Of a stretch of 64,000 nucleotides of DNA, positions 15,171 through 26,240 are shown one piece after another (the stretch's first letter is position 1; the number at the start of each line of letters is the position of its first letter). The translations under genes were made by a program, and so were the position numbers. The notes beneath the pieces are model-generated. The model worked only from the letters and a program-made list of their open reading frames with translations. It was not told the origin of the DNA and did not search any database. Source of the DNA: CAZJHX01 sp964545715 (lineage in GTDB: Bacteria > Myxococcota_A > UBA9042 > GCA-2863065); contig CAZJHX010000036.1 in assembly GCA_964545715.1 (NCBI GenBank), positions 7,416 through 71,415 of the forward strand, read 5' to 3'.

Positions 15171-18100
15171 CTAAGGGGCGGGCGCCGTGTGGAGGCTCGC
15201 CTCGTGGCCCTGGGTACCCGCGCCGCCTGCATTTGGGGCACCTGACGGGCCTGCCGCGCCGCCTGCGCCGCCCGCGCCGCCTGCTTGGAAGGTGTTGGAC
15301 GCTTCGTACGACACAGCGATGGTCTTGGCGTGGTTCATCACCGCGATGCCGTAGCTGGCCCCACCGCAGCCTCCGCCGCCTCCGCCGCCCTCACCGCCAC
15401 GACCTCCGCGGCCGCCGTCGCCCGCTGTGAAGTCGACCCAGTAACCACCCCACTCCCAGCGCTGTCGCCACCCTTGCCGCCGTCGCCGCCCTTGCCGCCC
15501 GTGCCGCCGCCGCCGCCGCCGCCACCCCTGCCGCCCTGGCCGCGGATCGCGTGGTTGTGCATCAGCGTCGGCAGCGTGGTCACCGCCGCCGGCGACGTGA
15601 AGACCACAAAGACCGCGATGCTGGCGCCGCCCGCCTTGCCGCCGGTGCCGCCCTGGCCACCACAGCCTGCCGCTCCGCCGCCTGCGCCCGTCGCGCCCAG
15701 CTTGAACTCTTTCTGGCCGCCCTTGGGGCCCACGCCCGGTGGGAGCTCGCCCGCGCTCGCGCTGTCGATGCCGCCGCTGGAGCCGCCCGCGCCGCCGGCC
15801 GCGCCGACCGCCCCCGGGTTACCCGTGGTGGCCGCGTTGCCTGTCCAGTGATTGCCTGCCAGCTTGCCGGCCGTGGCCGTGCAGCCGGCGCCCTGCGTGC
15901 CCGCCGCCCCGTCCGCGCCGCTGTTGCCGTCCTCGCCGTTGGCTTTCTTGATGTCGCTCGGGTAGCCGGCCTCGGTCGCGTGGCTGTGGCAGCCGTCGCT
16001 GCTCTTGGAGTCCAGCGTCCAGTTGAAGCCCGGCGCGCCGTCTACCGCCGGATCGCTCGGCGTGTAGGCGGGCTGGTTGTACGTGGGGCATGTGACCCCG
16101 CCCCCCGCATGCCCGTTGGCGCCGCCGCACTGCGCGTTGATCCCGCCCGCACCGCCCGCTGCCGACTGGTTGTTGCACACGCCGACCTCGCACCCGCCTG
16201 CGTCACTGCCGTCCGCCCCCTCCAGCGCGCCGCCGCCAGGCTGGCCCGCGCCGTGTCCGTTGGCGCCAAAGCCACCCTGGTTGCCGGCCCCGCCGATGCC
16301 GCTGCGCACCGTGTTGTTTCGCAGCACCAGGGACGCATCGCAGTCCCTGGCGTAGACGCCGTAGCTGTTGGTCCCCGGGCTGGCCGTGCCGACGCCGGAG
16401 ATCACAAAGCCCGACATCAGCGTTACGTTGCCGCCCTTGATGCCGATGGCCTGCACCGCGCCCTTGTTGGGCGTCTGGCCCCGAATCTCTGTCGGAAACG
16501 CATCCAGACTGCGCGCCTTGAAGTCGGCCGAGTAGCCGCCGTGCAGCGTGACCCCCGCCGTCAGCGTGACGTCCTCGTCGTAGACCCCGCCGGCGACCAG
16601 AACGTAGTCCTTGCCCGACGCGCCCAGCGCCAACAGCGCGGTGCCGATGGTCTTGAAGGGCTTGGCCAGCGTCCCGTCTCCGCCCGCGACCGCGGCGCTG
16701 CTCACAAACAGCGCGTCGCCCGCGACACCGTCGATCCCGTCACAGTTGGCGTCCTCATGCACTGTCGACGCGTCCGGCGGGCCGCCAAAGTCCGTGTCCG
16801 GCTCGTCCGTGTCGGTGTTGCCGGTCACGCGCTTGCACTCGCAGCCGTCGTCCGCGTCCGAGTTGACGTCGATCCACTCGTAGTTGACGCCGCCCTCGGT
16901 CGCCGTCGAGCAGGCCGCGATCTGGCACGTCGGCGGGCCACCCAGACAGGCGCCCGTCGCGTGGTGCACCGCCTCAGTCCACAGCGTGGTGCAGTCGTTG
17001 TTGCACCCGCCGCAGTGCGCGTCGGCGTCGTAGATGCCGCCCGCGTTCACAAAGCCCTCGTCCACCAACTCGTCACAGTCGTTGTCCTGGCCGTCGCAGA
17101 CCTCGGGGATCACGCCCTCGGCCGAGCACTCTGTAAAGCTGTAGGAGCCGTCCGCCCCGGCCGCACACGTCTGCTTGCCGATGCAGGGACCGTCTGCGCA
17201 GCTGCGCTCCAACCCCACCGACGTCTCGTCGCACACGCACGTGTTGCTGGTGGGTACGCACTGCTGCCCGCCGCCTATCGCCTGGCACGCGTAGCCCGCC
17301 GGGCACGCCGCTCCATACGGCGAGCCGGCGCTGCAGTCACGCCCGCACGCCGTCTCCACGCCCAGCGTCAGGCATTGGCTCCCCGGCACCAGGCAGTCCG
17401 CGTCGCTTGTGCATGGCTGGCACAGGTTCTCCGGCAGCTTCGGACACAGGGTCCCATCCGGGAAGAGGTAGTGTCCCGGCTCACACGCCAGCGCCACGCA
17501 TGTGGGTGCGCCGCCCTGCAGGACGCACTCGGTCGACGTACTGAACGCCACCAACTGGTCACAATTGAGCCCGCACGCACCACAGTGCGCCTTCTCCAGC
17601 AGCACGCCGCCGGTCTTGAAGTCCTCGTCCACGTTGCCGTCACAGTTGTTGTCCAGGCCGTCGCACAGCTCGTCGGTCGCCGGCTGTGCGCTGCACGTGA
17701 AGTTGCCGTCCAGACACAGCCACTTGCCCGGGCAGCCCGGGCCGTTGTCGCACTCCTGGCTGCCCGTCGGCGTCGCCGCGTAGTCCAGATCACCGTCCTG
17801 CCCATCGATCGCGCCGTCGCAGTCGTTGTCCAGGGTGTCGCAGATCTCCATCGCCGGTGTTGCGCCGGTGCACGTGGACCACGCCAGCGCGCCGGCCGTC
17901 AGCGTGCACGTATGGCTGCCGATACACGCGCCAAAGCCGTTGCTGACCTCGCACGACTCGACCGCGCCCTCCTCGATGCACCCACAGGAGCCGGACGTCG
18001 GACGGCACTGCTTGGCCGCGCCCACCGCCTCGCACGTGAACCCACCTGGACAACAGCTCTGTACGCCGACATCGCCGCTGCACGAGGCGTCGTCCGTCGC

Positions 18101-20149
18101 GTAGATGCTGCCGGCCGCGCAGTCCTGACCACAAAACGACGTGTCGCCCTCAGCGATGCACGTGTCTGATGGGCCCGGGCAGTCCGTATCCGCGGCGCAC
18201 TCCCCGCACAGCCCCGCCGTCGGCACCGGCACGCACGCCAGCCCCTCGTACACGTAGAAGCCGTCATCGCAGCTCGCCACGCCGCACACGGGCACCGCCG
18301 GCACCGTATTGCAGGCCGCCGCGCCGTTCTCGACGTCCGGGCACTTGAAGCCGCACGCGCCGCAGTCATCTGTCGACTCGCCGTATTTCAGCACCCCGTC
18401 GACCTCGACCGCGAAGCCCTCGTCCGTCTCGCCGTTGCAGTCGTCGTCCTTGCCGTTGCAGACCTCGGGCCCGGGCGCCGCCGCCGAGCACACGGCCCCG
18501 TCTTCTCCGCCGCATACCTCGACGCCGATGCACGTACCAAACTCGTTGGTCACTTTGCAGCTGGCGCCCAGCACGACGTCCTCATCGATGACGCCATCGC
18601 AGTCGTCATCCTTGCCGTTGCATGTCTCCGTCGCGGGCTGCGGCGCCGTGCAGCCGGTCCAGCCGACGGCGGGATCGCACGTCTCCTGCCCAAAGCACGT
18701 GCCCAGCGCGTTGTCCGCAAAGCACGCCTTCTGCTGGCCCTCGTTGGTCGGGCCGCAGTCACAGCTGTCGTTGGTCGGCATGCACAGCTTGCTGTCGCCG
18801 ACGTCCTCGCAGTCGTAGCCGCTCGGGCAGCTGGCGCTGAATCCGCTCTCTCCCGAGCAGTCCCTCGAGCAGTACGTCAGCGGCGTGGCGTCGCTCACCG
18901 GCACGCACTTCGACAGCGGCCCGAAGCAGTCCGCGTCCTGCGTGCACGGCTGGCACAGCAGCGCGTTCTCGCTGATGCAGGTCACGTCATTGAACAGCAC
19001 ATATCCCGTCTCGCACGACACCACGACGCACGTCGGCACGCCGCCCAGCACCTGACAGTCCACCTCTTCAGCGTTGGCCACCTTGGCGGCGCACGCGTTG
19101 TTGCACGCACCGCAGTGCGCCACATCCACGATCAGGCCGTCGTCATTGAAGAAGCCCTCGTCCGCCGTCCCGTCGCAGTTGTCGTCCTGGCCGTTGCACA
19201 GCTCAGCGATCGGCGTCTTCGCCGTGCAGACCCAGCCCAGTGACCCCTGGCAGGTCAGCGTGCCCGGACACGCCCCAAACGCGTTGGCGATCCAGCACTC
19301 GTCCTCGAGCATGTTCTCGTCGACGGTTCCATCGCAGTTGTTGTCCTTGCCGTCGCACTCCTCGTTGGAGGGCGTCGTCGCATCGCACTGGATCCAGCCC
19401 AGCGTCGGCTCGCACACCGACTTGCCGTAGCAGGTGCCCAGCTCGTTGGTCAGCTGGCAGCCCTTGACCTTGCCCGCGCTTGCGGTGTCGCAGTCACACG
19501 CGTTGTTCTCCGGCAGGCACTGCCCGTCGGTGCACGCATACCCGGTCGGGCACGCCTCCACCGTGCAGTCGCGTGCGCAAAACTGGCCGCCGCCGATCTC
19601 CACGCACTTGTCCGCCCCGCCGTCTCCGCAGTGGGCGTCTTCCTCGCACGGCTGGCACAAGCGGCTCTTGTCGCGCACGCACACAAAGACGCTGTCCGTC
19701 CCCGTGTTTGTGACCTGCTTGCACGCCCATCCCTGCGGGCATCCCTCAGAGCACAGCTTGGTGCAGTAGCCGCCCTCGACCGAGTCAACACACCAGCCCG
19801 ACAGGCAGTCCTCGTTGGTCGCGCAGCCATCGTTGAAGTCCGCTTTCACCGCCGGCTCGCTGTCCGGGTCCTCCTGGGCGTCCGGCTCGTCGACCTCGCC
19901 GCTCACCGCGTCCGCATCCGGGTCTGTCTGTGGGCCCGTGTCCGTGTTGCCGAAGAGCTGGTCGCCCGTCGCGCACGTACCGTTGTAACAGGCCATGCCC
20001 ACCGGACAGTCGGCGTTGAAAACACACCCACACGGCGCCGCCGCACACGTGACCAGCGTGCGCTCGACCGGCGCCTCGTCTCCACATCCGGACCACACCA
20101 GCAGCGTTGATAACGCCACGATCCAGCTTCTGACCATTTTAGTACGCAT
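15171..20149 (-). CDS. Giant Cys-rich lipoprotein with DUF1565-like beta-helix and Gly-rich tail, frameshifted near 15448
   Basis: ATG 20149 is preceded by GAGG six bases upstream and begins a lipoprotein signal (VALSTLLVWSGC). About 1240 residues of Cys-rich repeats follow, including many 'CDGKDNNCDGTVDE' MopE-type metal-binding units and 'CQPCxxDxxC' units. Then comes a DUF1565-like parallel beta-helix (ALFVSSAAVAGGDGTLAKPF; VYDEDVTLTAGVTLHGGY) and a Gly-rich tail. The frame leaves the tail at a run of four C (15448-15451) and would stop near 15338. The alternative frame from there to TAG 15171 continues as GGYWVDF and GGGGGGGCGGASYGIAV, which matches the tail of the upstream paralogue. One missing base in the run explains this, by mutation or read error. 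Its start overlaps the end of that paralogue. Confidence 0.8.
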
Positions 20150-23100
20150 GGACATCCTCGCTCGGCCCCTGTGAGCCATCGCTGCCCTCGGCGCCGCCGG
20201 TTGGGCTCTTGCCGCCCAGCCCGCCCGCCCCGCCCGAGGTGCTGGTCGCGACAAACGTGTTGTTCAAGAACGGCCCGGTTCCGGTCTGCACCGTCGCCAC
20301 GCCCACCGACGGGCCGCCGCAGCCGCCACCGCCGCCGCCGCCTGGTCCGCCATCGCCGCCACGGCCACCCGCTCCGCCGGATCCAGCACACCACGCCGGG
20401 CTCTGCGCCACGCCGCCGATGCCGCCGTTGCCGCCCTTGCCGCCCGTGCCGCCGTTGCCGCCGTTGCCTCCCGCACCGCCGCTGCCCCGCACGATCACGT
20501 TTCCGCTGACCACCGCCGTGCTGGACACTACCAACACCGTGAAGCTCGGCCCGCCTGCGACACCCGACGACGCGCCGCCGCCCCCGCAGCCACCGGCGCC
20601 GCCCCCGCCTCCTGAGCCACCCAGATCGCCGAAGTTGTTGCCCACCGTGCAGCTGGCAGGCTTCACGTTCAGGATCCACGCCCCCGCCGTGCCGCCCTGA
20701 GCGCCCGTGCCCGGTGTGCCCGCGGTGCCTGCGGTGCCGGTGGCGCCCGTCCATGTGTCACCCGACATGCTGCCAAATGCCTGATTGCAGCCCGTTCCCC
20801 CGCCTCCTGCGTTGCCCGGGCTACCGTCGCTGCCCTTGTCGCCATTGAGCTTCGGGTTCACAAAGCAGTCGTATTTGCACAGCGCGGGCGGGCCACCCGC
20901 GTACGTCGCCTAGACACCGCCGGTCTGGTATGCGCACCCAGCAGGCGGGTTGTCCGCCGTCTGTGGCGTCTCGTTGCCGTCCGACTCCATGCCCGGGCAC
21001 CCCTTTGCCGTGCCGCACGCGCCGTTGGCTCCACTGGCGCCGCCCGACTGTCCGTGCCCCGCGCACGTCTTCTGGTTGCACCCACCGCCACTGCACGTGA
21101 CGCCGTTGACGCACTCCGCCGAGGTCAGGCCGTCGCCCCCGTTGCCGCCGTTGGTGCCGATCGCGCCGATGGACCCGGACAGACCCGGGCCGCCCTGACC
21201 GCCGACGATCCGGTTGCCGACGATTTGCAGGTCAGCCGTGGAGCCGACCACCTTCACCGCCACGCTTGCGCCGCCGGCGGACGTCGCGTCCTTGCCCAGG
21301 ATCGTAAAGCCGGTCACCAGCGTGGCTGCACCCGACACGTTCTGGGCGACCAGGCCCCCCGCGATCGTCGACGGCAGCAGCACGATGTCGCGATCCTTGA
21401 AGTCGGTGCCGTACCCGCCGTGCAGCTTCACCCCCGGCTTCAGCGTGACCGTCTCGTCATAGTTGCCTGTGGCCACGATGATGGCGCTGTGCACCGTGCC
21501 GATCCACGCATCCACGGCCGCCTGAATGGAGTTCATGGGCGCGACCATGGCGCCGCTGCCACCTGCAGGCGCCGCCGCCGACACGAAGATGGCGCTCTGC
21601 ACGTCCCCGTCCACGCCGTCGCAGTCGCGGTCGATGTAGTTGCGTCCCGCGGTCGGATAGTCCGCGTAGATCTCCGGCCAGTCGAGCACCAGCGAGGTCG
21701 CGACCGGGCACTCGCACCCGTTGCCCGGCTGGCCGTCCAGGTCTTTGAACTGGAAGGTCTTGGACGCGCCGCTGGTGCAGTGGAACAAGCCGGGCTGACA
21801 GCTGCCGCCCGGACAATCGCCGTCATCCACGCACGGGTTGCCGGCCGGCAGCGAGCCGGACTGGCACGTGTCGATCACGCATTGAGGCCCGCCGGATGCC
21901 GCCCCATCACACTTCGCCGTGGCGTGGTGTGACGCGTTGTATACCAGGTCGCAGTTCTTGCCGCAGGACCCGCAGTGATCCTGCAGCTGGTACTTGCCGT
22001 CCGTGACGAAGCCCTCGTCCACGGTGCCGTCGCAGTCGTTGTCCACCGTGTCGCAGATCTCCACGTTGGCCGACGTGTCGCACGCGCCCCACTTGAACGC
22101 GCCGCCGCCGTCCGGGCCGCACGTCTGCACGCCAAAGCACGACTGCGCGCCCGCAGTCTCCGTGCACGAGCGAATCAGCCCCGTGTTGTCCCCGCTGCAC
22201 TGGCAGCTGTCGGTGACCGGGGCGCACAGCGGCGTTCCTGCGCCCTTGTCGGTGCACAAGAAGCCCGCTGGACAGCAGCCCTGCACGCCCGTCTGCCCAT
22301 CACACCCCGCGTACGGCGCGTCCGCTCCGCATTGCTGGGCGCAGTAGGTGCCGTCGTCCACGCCGACGGACACGCATTTGTCCCCGGCCAACCCGCACTC
22401 CGCGTCGTCGGTGCACGGCTGGCAGTTGGACGCCTTGAGCTGCAGACACACCGCGGGCGCCTCGGTGGGGAAGGGCACGTAGCCGTCCGCGCACGCCTTG
22501 GGCACGCAGCTGAAGCCACCCGCCGACGCCTCACAGGCCACCGATCCCGCCGCCGGCGACAGGTTGGCCAGCGCCGCCGCGCAGTCCAGCCCGCACTGGC
22601 CGCAGTGGCTCACCGACGAGAACGCGTCGCCGACCTTGAAGTCCTCGTCCACATCGCCGTCGCAGTCGTCGTCCAGAGAGTTGCACAGCTCATCGATCGG
22701 GGTCGGCGCGCTGCACGACCACTCATAGCCCGCAAAGGTCTCGACGCACGCCCACTTGCCGGAGCACGCCGCCGACACGTTCTGACAGTCGGGATACAAC
22801 GCCAGGCCGGCCGTCTCCAGCGAGTCGTCGTTGCTGTCGATCAAGCCGTCGCAGTCGTTGTCCAGGCCGTCACAGGTCTCCTGCGCGGGCGACGCATCAC
22901 ACGGCTGCCAGCCCGCGTCCGGGCCCGTCGTCACGCAGGCCGACAGCCCACCGCAGGTGCCGAAGTCGTTGGTCACCTCACACGGTGTCACCTTGCCGTC
23001 CAGGTCGCAGCTGCACGCGTTGCTCTCTCGCCGGCATTGCCCATCGGCCGAGCACGCATAACCGGCCGGGCAGGTCTCGCCGTAGATGCTGTCGGGGCTG

Positions 23101-25151
23101 CAGTCGCGCCCGCAGAACGTGCCGTCGTCGTAGCTCAGACACTGGTCCGCCGGCCCGACGCAGTCGCTGTCCTCGCTGCACGGCAGACAGAGACCGGCTG
23201 TTGGCAGCGGCAGGCACGCGGCGCCGCCAAACGCGTAGAACCCCGGCTCGCACTCAAGCACCTTGCACGCCACCTGCTCTCCGTCGGCCTGGCACTGCAC
23301 CGACGCCACCGGGGATGCCGCGTCGCACGTCACGCCACAGCCGCCGCAGTGCGCGTTGTCCAGGCTGTAGATCAGCGCCGCCAGCTGGCCGCCGGGGCCA
23401 AAGATGTTCACGGCATACGGCTCGTCGATCTCGCCGTCGCAGTCGTTGTCCAGGCCGTCGCAGATCTCGGCCGCCGCCTCAGGCGCCGTGCAGCTGACGC
23501 CTTGAGGGCCCTTGCAGACCAGGCTGCCCGCGCACGTCCCAAAGTCGTTGGTCGCGTCGCACGGCTCGCCGCTCAGCCCCTCATCCACCAGTCCGTCGCA
23601 GTTGTCGTCCAGCCCGTTGCAGGTCTCCTCGAGCGGGGTCTGCGCCGAGCAGCTTGTCCACCCCAGCGCCGGATCGCAGATCGCCATGCCGAAGCAGCTG
23701 CCAGCGTCATTGGTCGACGCGCACGGCTTCTGCTGACCGGCGTTGAACTCCTGGCAGTCACAGCTGTTGTTGATCGGCACGCACTGCTGCAGCTCGGCGC
23801 CGTCCACCGTCAGGGCCTTGCAGGTGTACCCCGCCGGGCAGTCCTCCGCGTACACGTTGTCGGGTCCGCAATCCCGCGCGCAGAAGGTCTGCGGATCGGC
23901 GTCGTTCAGCTGCAGGCACTTGTCCCCGGGCGCGACACAGCTCTCGTCGTTGGTGCACGGCTGGCACAGCTGCGAGACCAGCTTCCCGCACAGGTCGTCC
24001 GCCAGCTTGCCAAAGCCCGGCGCGCAGGTCTCGACCGCGCACGCCGGCGGGTCTTTCTCGGCGTCGCACATGACGGTCGCCACGTTGGCGAACACGCCCT
24101 CGCAGCTGTTGCCGCACAGGCCGCAGTCCGTCAGCTTGTCGTAGGCGCCCGCGTCGTTCTTGAAGTCCTCGTCCGTGGCGCCGTCGCAGTCGTTGTCCAG
24201 GTTGTCGCACAGCTCCGCGGCCGGCTCCGGGGCGTTGCAGACGTCGCCGACGTTGGGTGTGCAGACCATGACGCCCTTGCAGGTGCCGTGGTCGTTGGCC
24301 CGCTCGCACTCTGCCGCCACGATGTCCTCGTCGGTGAAGCCGTCGCAGTCGTTGTCCAGCTCATCACACGTCTCCAGCTGCGGGGTCTTGGCGTCGCACG
24401 CGGTCAGCGAGCCGCCGTCCAGGCACGTCCTCAGGCCCGGGCAGCTGCCGAAGTCGTTGTCGTCCGTGCACACGATCTTGATGCCCACCGTGCCGGCGGT
24501 GCACTGGCAGAAGCCGGAGTCCGGCGTGCACTGCTTGCCTTCGACGCCGTCGACGCTGGTCACGTCCTGGCATGTGTAGCCGCCGGGGCAGGGCTTGGTG
24601 CTGCAGTCGGCGCCGCAGTGTGGCGCGTCCCCGATGTCCAGGCACAGGTTGCTGTCACCCGTGCAGCCGGCGTCGCTGGCGCAGGGCTCACACAGCCGGT
24701 CCACCGACGGGAAGCAGTAGAACGTGAGCTGGTCCGTGCCCTCGTTCAGGCCCTTGCAATCCCACCCGCTGGGGCAGTCCTCCAGACACGTCTTGGTGCA
24801 CACGCCGGTGCCGTCGGGGCCCAACAGGCACTTCTCGGAATCGCACTCGCTGTTTTCGCCGCACGGCCACAGAAAGCCGCCGGGCTCGATCGCGGCGTCG
24901 TCATCGTCGTCACCGTCCTTCTGGGAGTCGGTGTCCGCGCCCGTGGTCGGTGACACCGTGTCGGTCAGCGCGCCGTAGATGCAGCCGCCGTTCAAGCAGG
25001 TGCCGCCCTTGTCGCAGTCGGCGTTGGTCAGGCAGTCGCAGCGCCCGTCGCTCAGGCACGAGTAATCGAGGACGACCTGTTGCGGGTCTTCGCTGCAGGC
25101 GAGCAGCGTCATCAGCCCAAAGAGCGCAGCAGCACGAGCAAGTTTCATCAT
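20139..25151 (-). CDS. Giant Cys-rich lipoprotein with DUF1565-like beta-helix and Gly-rich tail, in-frame TAG at 20910-20912
   Basis: The start is ATG 25151 or the adjacent ATG 25148, after GAGG. The first 20 residues give a lipoprotein signal (LFGLMTLLACSED). Most of the 1670-codon frame is a paralogue of the downstream gene. It has units such as CDELDNDCDGFTDED and CQPCTNDESC, then a beta-helix (AIFVSAAAPAGGSGAMVAP; NYDETVTLKPGVKLHGGYG) and a Gly-rich tail. A TAG at 20912-20910 ends the first 1413 residues, yet the same frame continues to TAA 20139 with 'ATYAGGPPALCKYDCFVNPK' and a long GG-rich stretch like the paralogue. It may be a nonsense mutation, a base-call error (TAC to TAG) or readthrough. 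The last bases overlap the next gene. Confidence 0.82.
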
Positions 25152-25250
25152 GATCCTCTATCAGCAAGAAGGGCGCGGACCGGATCTTACCAGACCCGGG
25201 GTGACCGAGGTCGGTTCGCACCCGGGGCCTCCCGTTGTAAGCTGTCGGTC

Positions 25251-26240
25251 ATGGGCGAGCTTCTAGGCCGAGTTACCGCGCCGTCGGGCGCCGTTGTGCT
25301 CATCGATTTTGGGCTGATGGAGATCTGGAATCGGCGTGAGGGTGAGCACGAGGACTATCTGCTGGTCGGTCCCGACGCGGAGACCGCCGGTGCTGCCTTC
25401 GGCCACAGCGCCCACCCGCTGTATCTGTACGACCGCCCCGAGTCCGTTGCGCAGGAGTTCAAGGTCTTTGCCACCGAGCGCGGCTACGACGTGTGGTTGG
25501 AGCCCATGGGGCGCCGCATCGCCCACCGGCAGCGTGTTCAGCACACCCTGGACCACTTCAAGGGTGCCGGCGAGGTCGCCGCGCACGGGCTGACCGCCGT
25601 GGCGGTCGAGGTCTCTCGAAACCAGTCGTACGAGGTCTACGGCGAGCGAATGGGCGGCGATGAGGCGCTGACAGCCGGATCGTGGCGATCGGTGTCGCTT
25701 GTCCTGCAGCCCGACGGCGTCGTGGCGCAGACCCGCCCGGTGGGCCACGTGATGGTGGACCGCGCGCGGCTGATGTTTGCCGACGTCGACGCGCTTCATG
25801 CGTGGGACGAACAGACGCTCGTCGACGGTCGCGCCGACGTGGTCTTCTGGGGCCGAGATGCGGCCATGGTGGCTCGCGAGCTGATCGCAGACTGTGTCGC
25901 GGACGGCCAGTATGGCTGGGTGTCGATGCCGATCGTGCAGGCGGTCATGAAGGCCAAGGAGCTGGACGCTCACAAGAAGGGCAGCGAGCGCCTCTTCGCC
26001 TACGATTTTCGCCCGCACACGTGCCACTGGAGCCTGATGGAGCGCGTGCGCGGCGCCGAGACGGAGTCGGGGACCATCGAGCTGGCGGGGGCAGAGGTCT
26101 GCGGATTCATGACCTCGTGGGGCGACGGCCTGTTTCCGGTGACGCGCGATGACGACGCCGCGGGTCGCCCGGTCGCTTTGCGGGTGGAGCTGGGCACGGA
26201 TGAGGCGGTCGCCCGCCTGCGAGCCGTCAACTCACGATAG
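25251..26240 (+). CDS. Hypothetical protein, possibly DUF4241-like
   Basis: The 329-residue protein starts at ATG 25251 with only a weak purine stretch upstream. It has no signal peptide or membrane helix. The C-terminal 'CGFMTSWGDGLFPVTRDDDAAGRPVALRVEL' resembles the GWGDGxYPVxxxxDAxGRPV end of DUF4241-type proteins, but the rest is not assigned. The middle part (VGHVMVDRARLMFADVDAL) suggests a compact alpha/beta cytoplasmic protein. Its stop lies inside the last codons of the convergent channel gene, overlapping by 14 bases. Confidence 0.6.
   Translation: MGELLGRVTAPSGAVVLIDFGLMEIWNRREGEHEDYLLVGPDAETAGAAFGHSAHPLYLYDRPESVAQEFKVFATERGYDVWLEPMGRRIAHRQRVQHTLDHFKGAGEVAAHGLTAVAVEVSRNQSYEVYGERMGGDEALTAGSWRSVSLVLQPDGVVAQTRPVGHVMVDRARLMFADVDALHAWDEQTLVDGRADVVFWGRDAAMVARELIADCVADGQYGWVSMPIVQAVMKAKELDAHKKGSERLFAYDFRPHTCHWSLMERVRGAETESGTIELAGAEVCGFMTSWGDGLFPVTRDDDAAGRPVALRVELGTDEAVARLRAVNSR

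Noticed and set aside
15551..18169. Long open frame on the plus strand over the Cys-rich gene
   Set aside because: Codon composition is that of a GC-rich antisense shadow. The minus frame has signal peptide, domains and repeats.
20139..20861. Independent short Gly-rich gene
   Set aside because: It is in frame with the gene upstream, separated only by a TAG, and has no ribosome binding site or own N-terminal signal.
21975..24953. Long plus-strand open frame of 992 codons
   Set aside because: Antisense shadow of the Cys-repeat giant, with Arg/Ala/Val-rich low-complexity translation.
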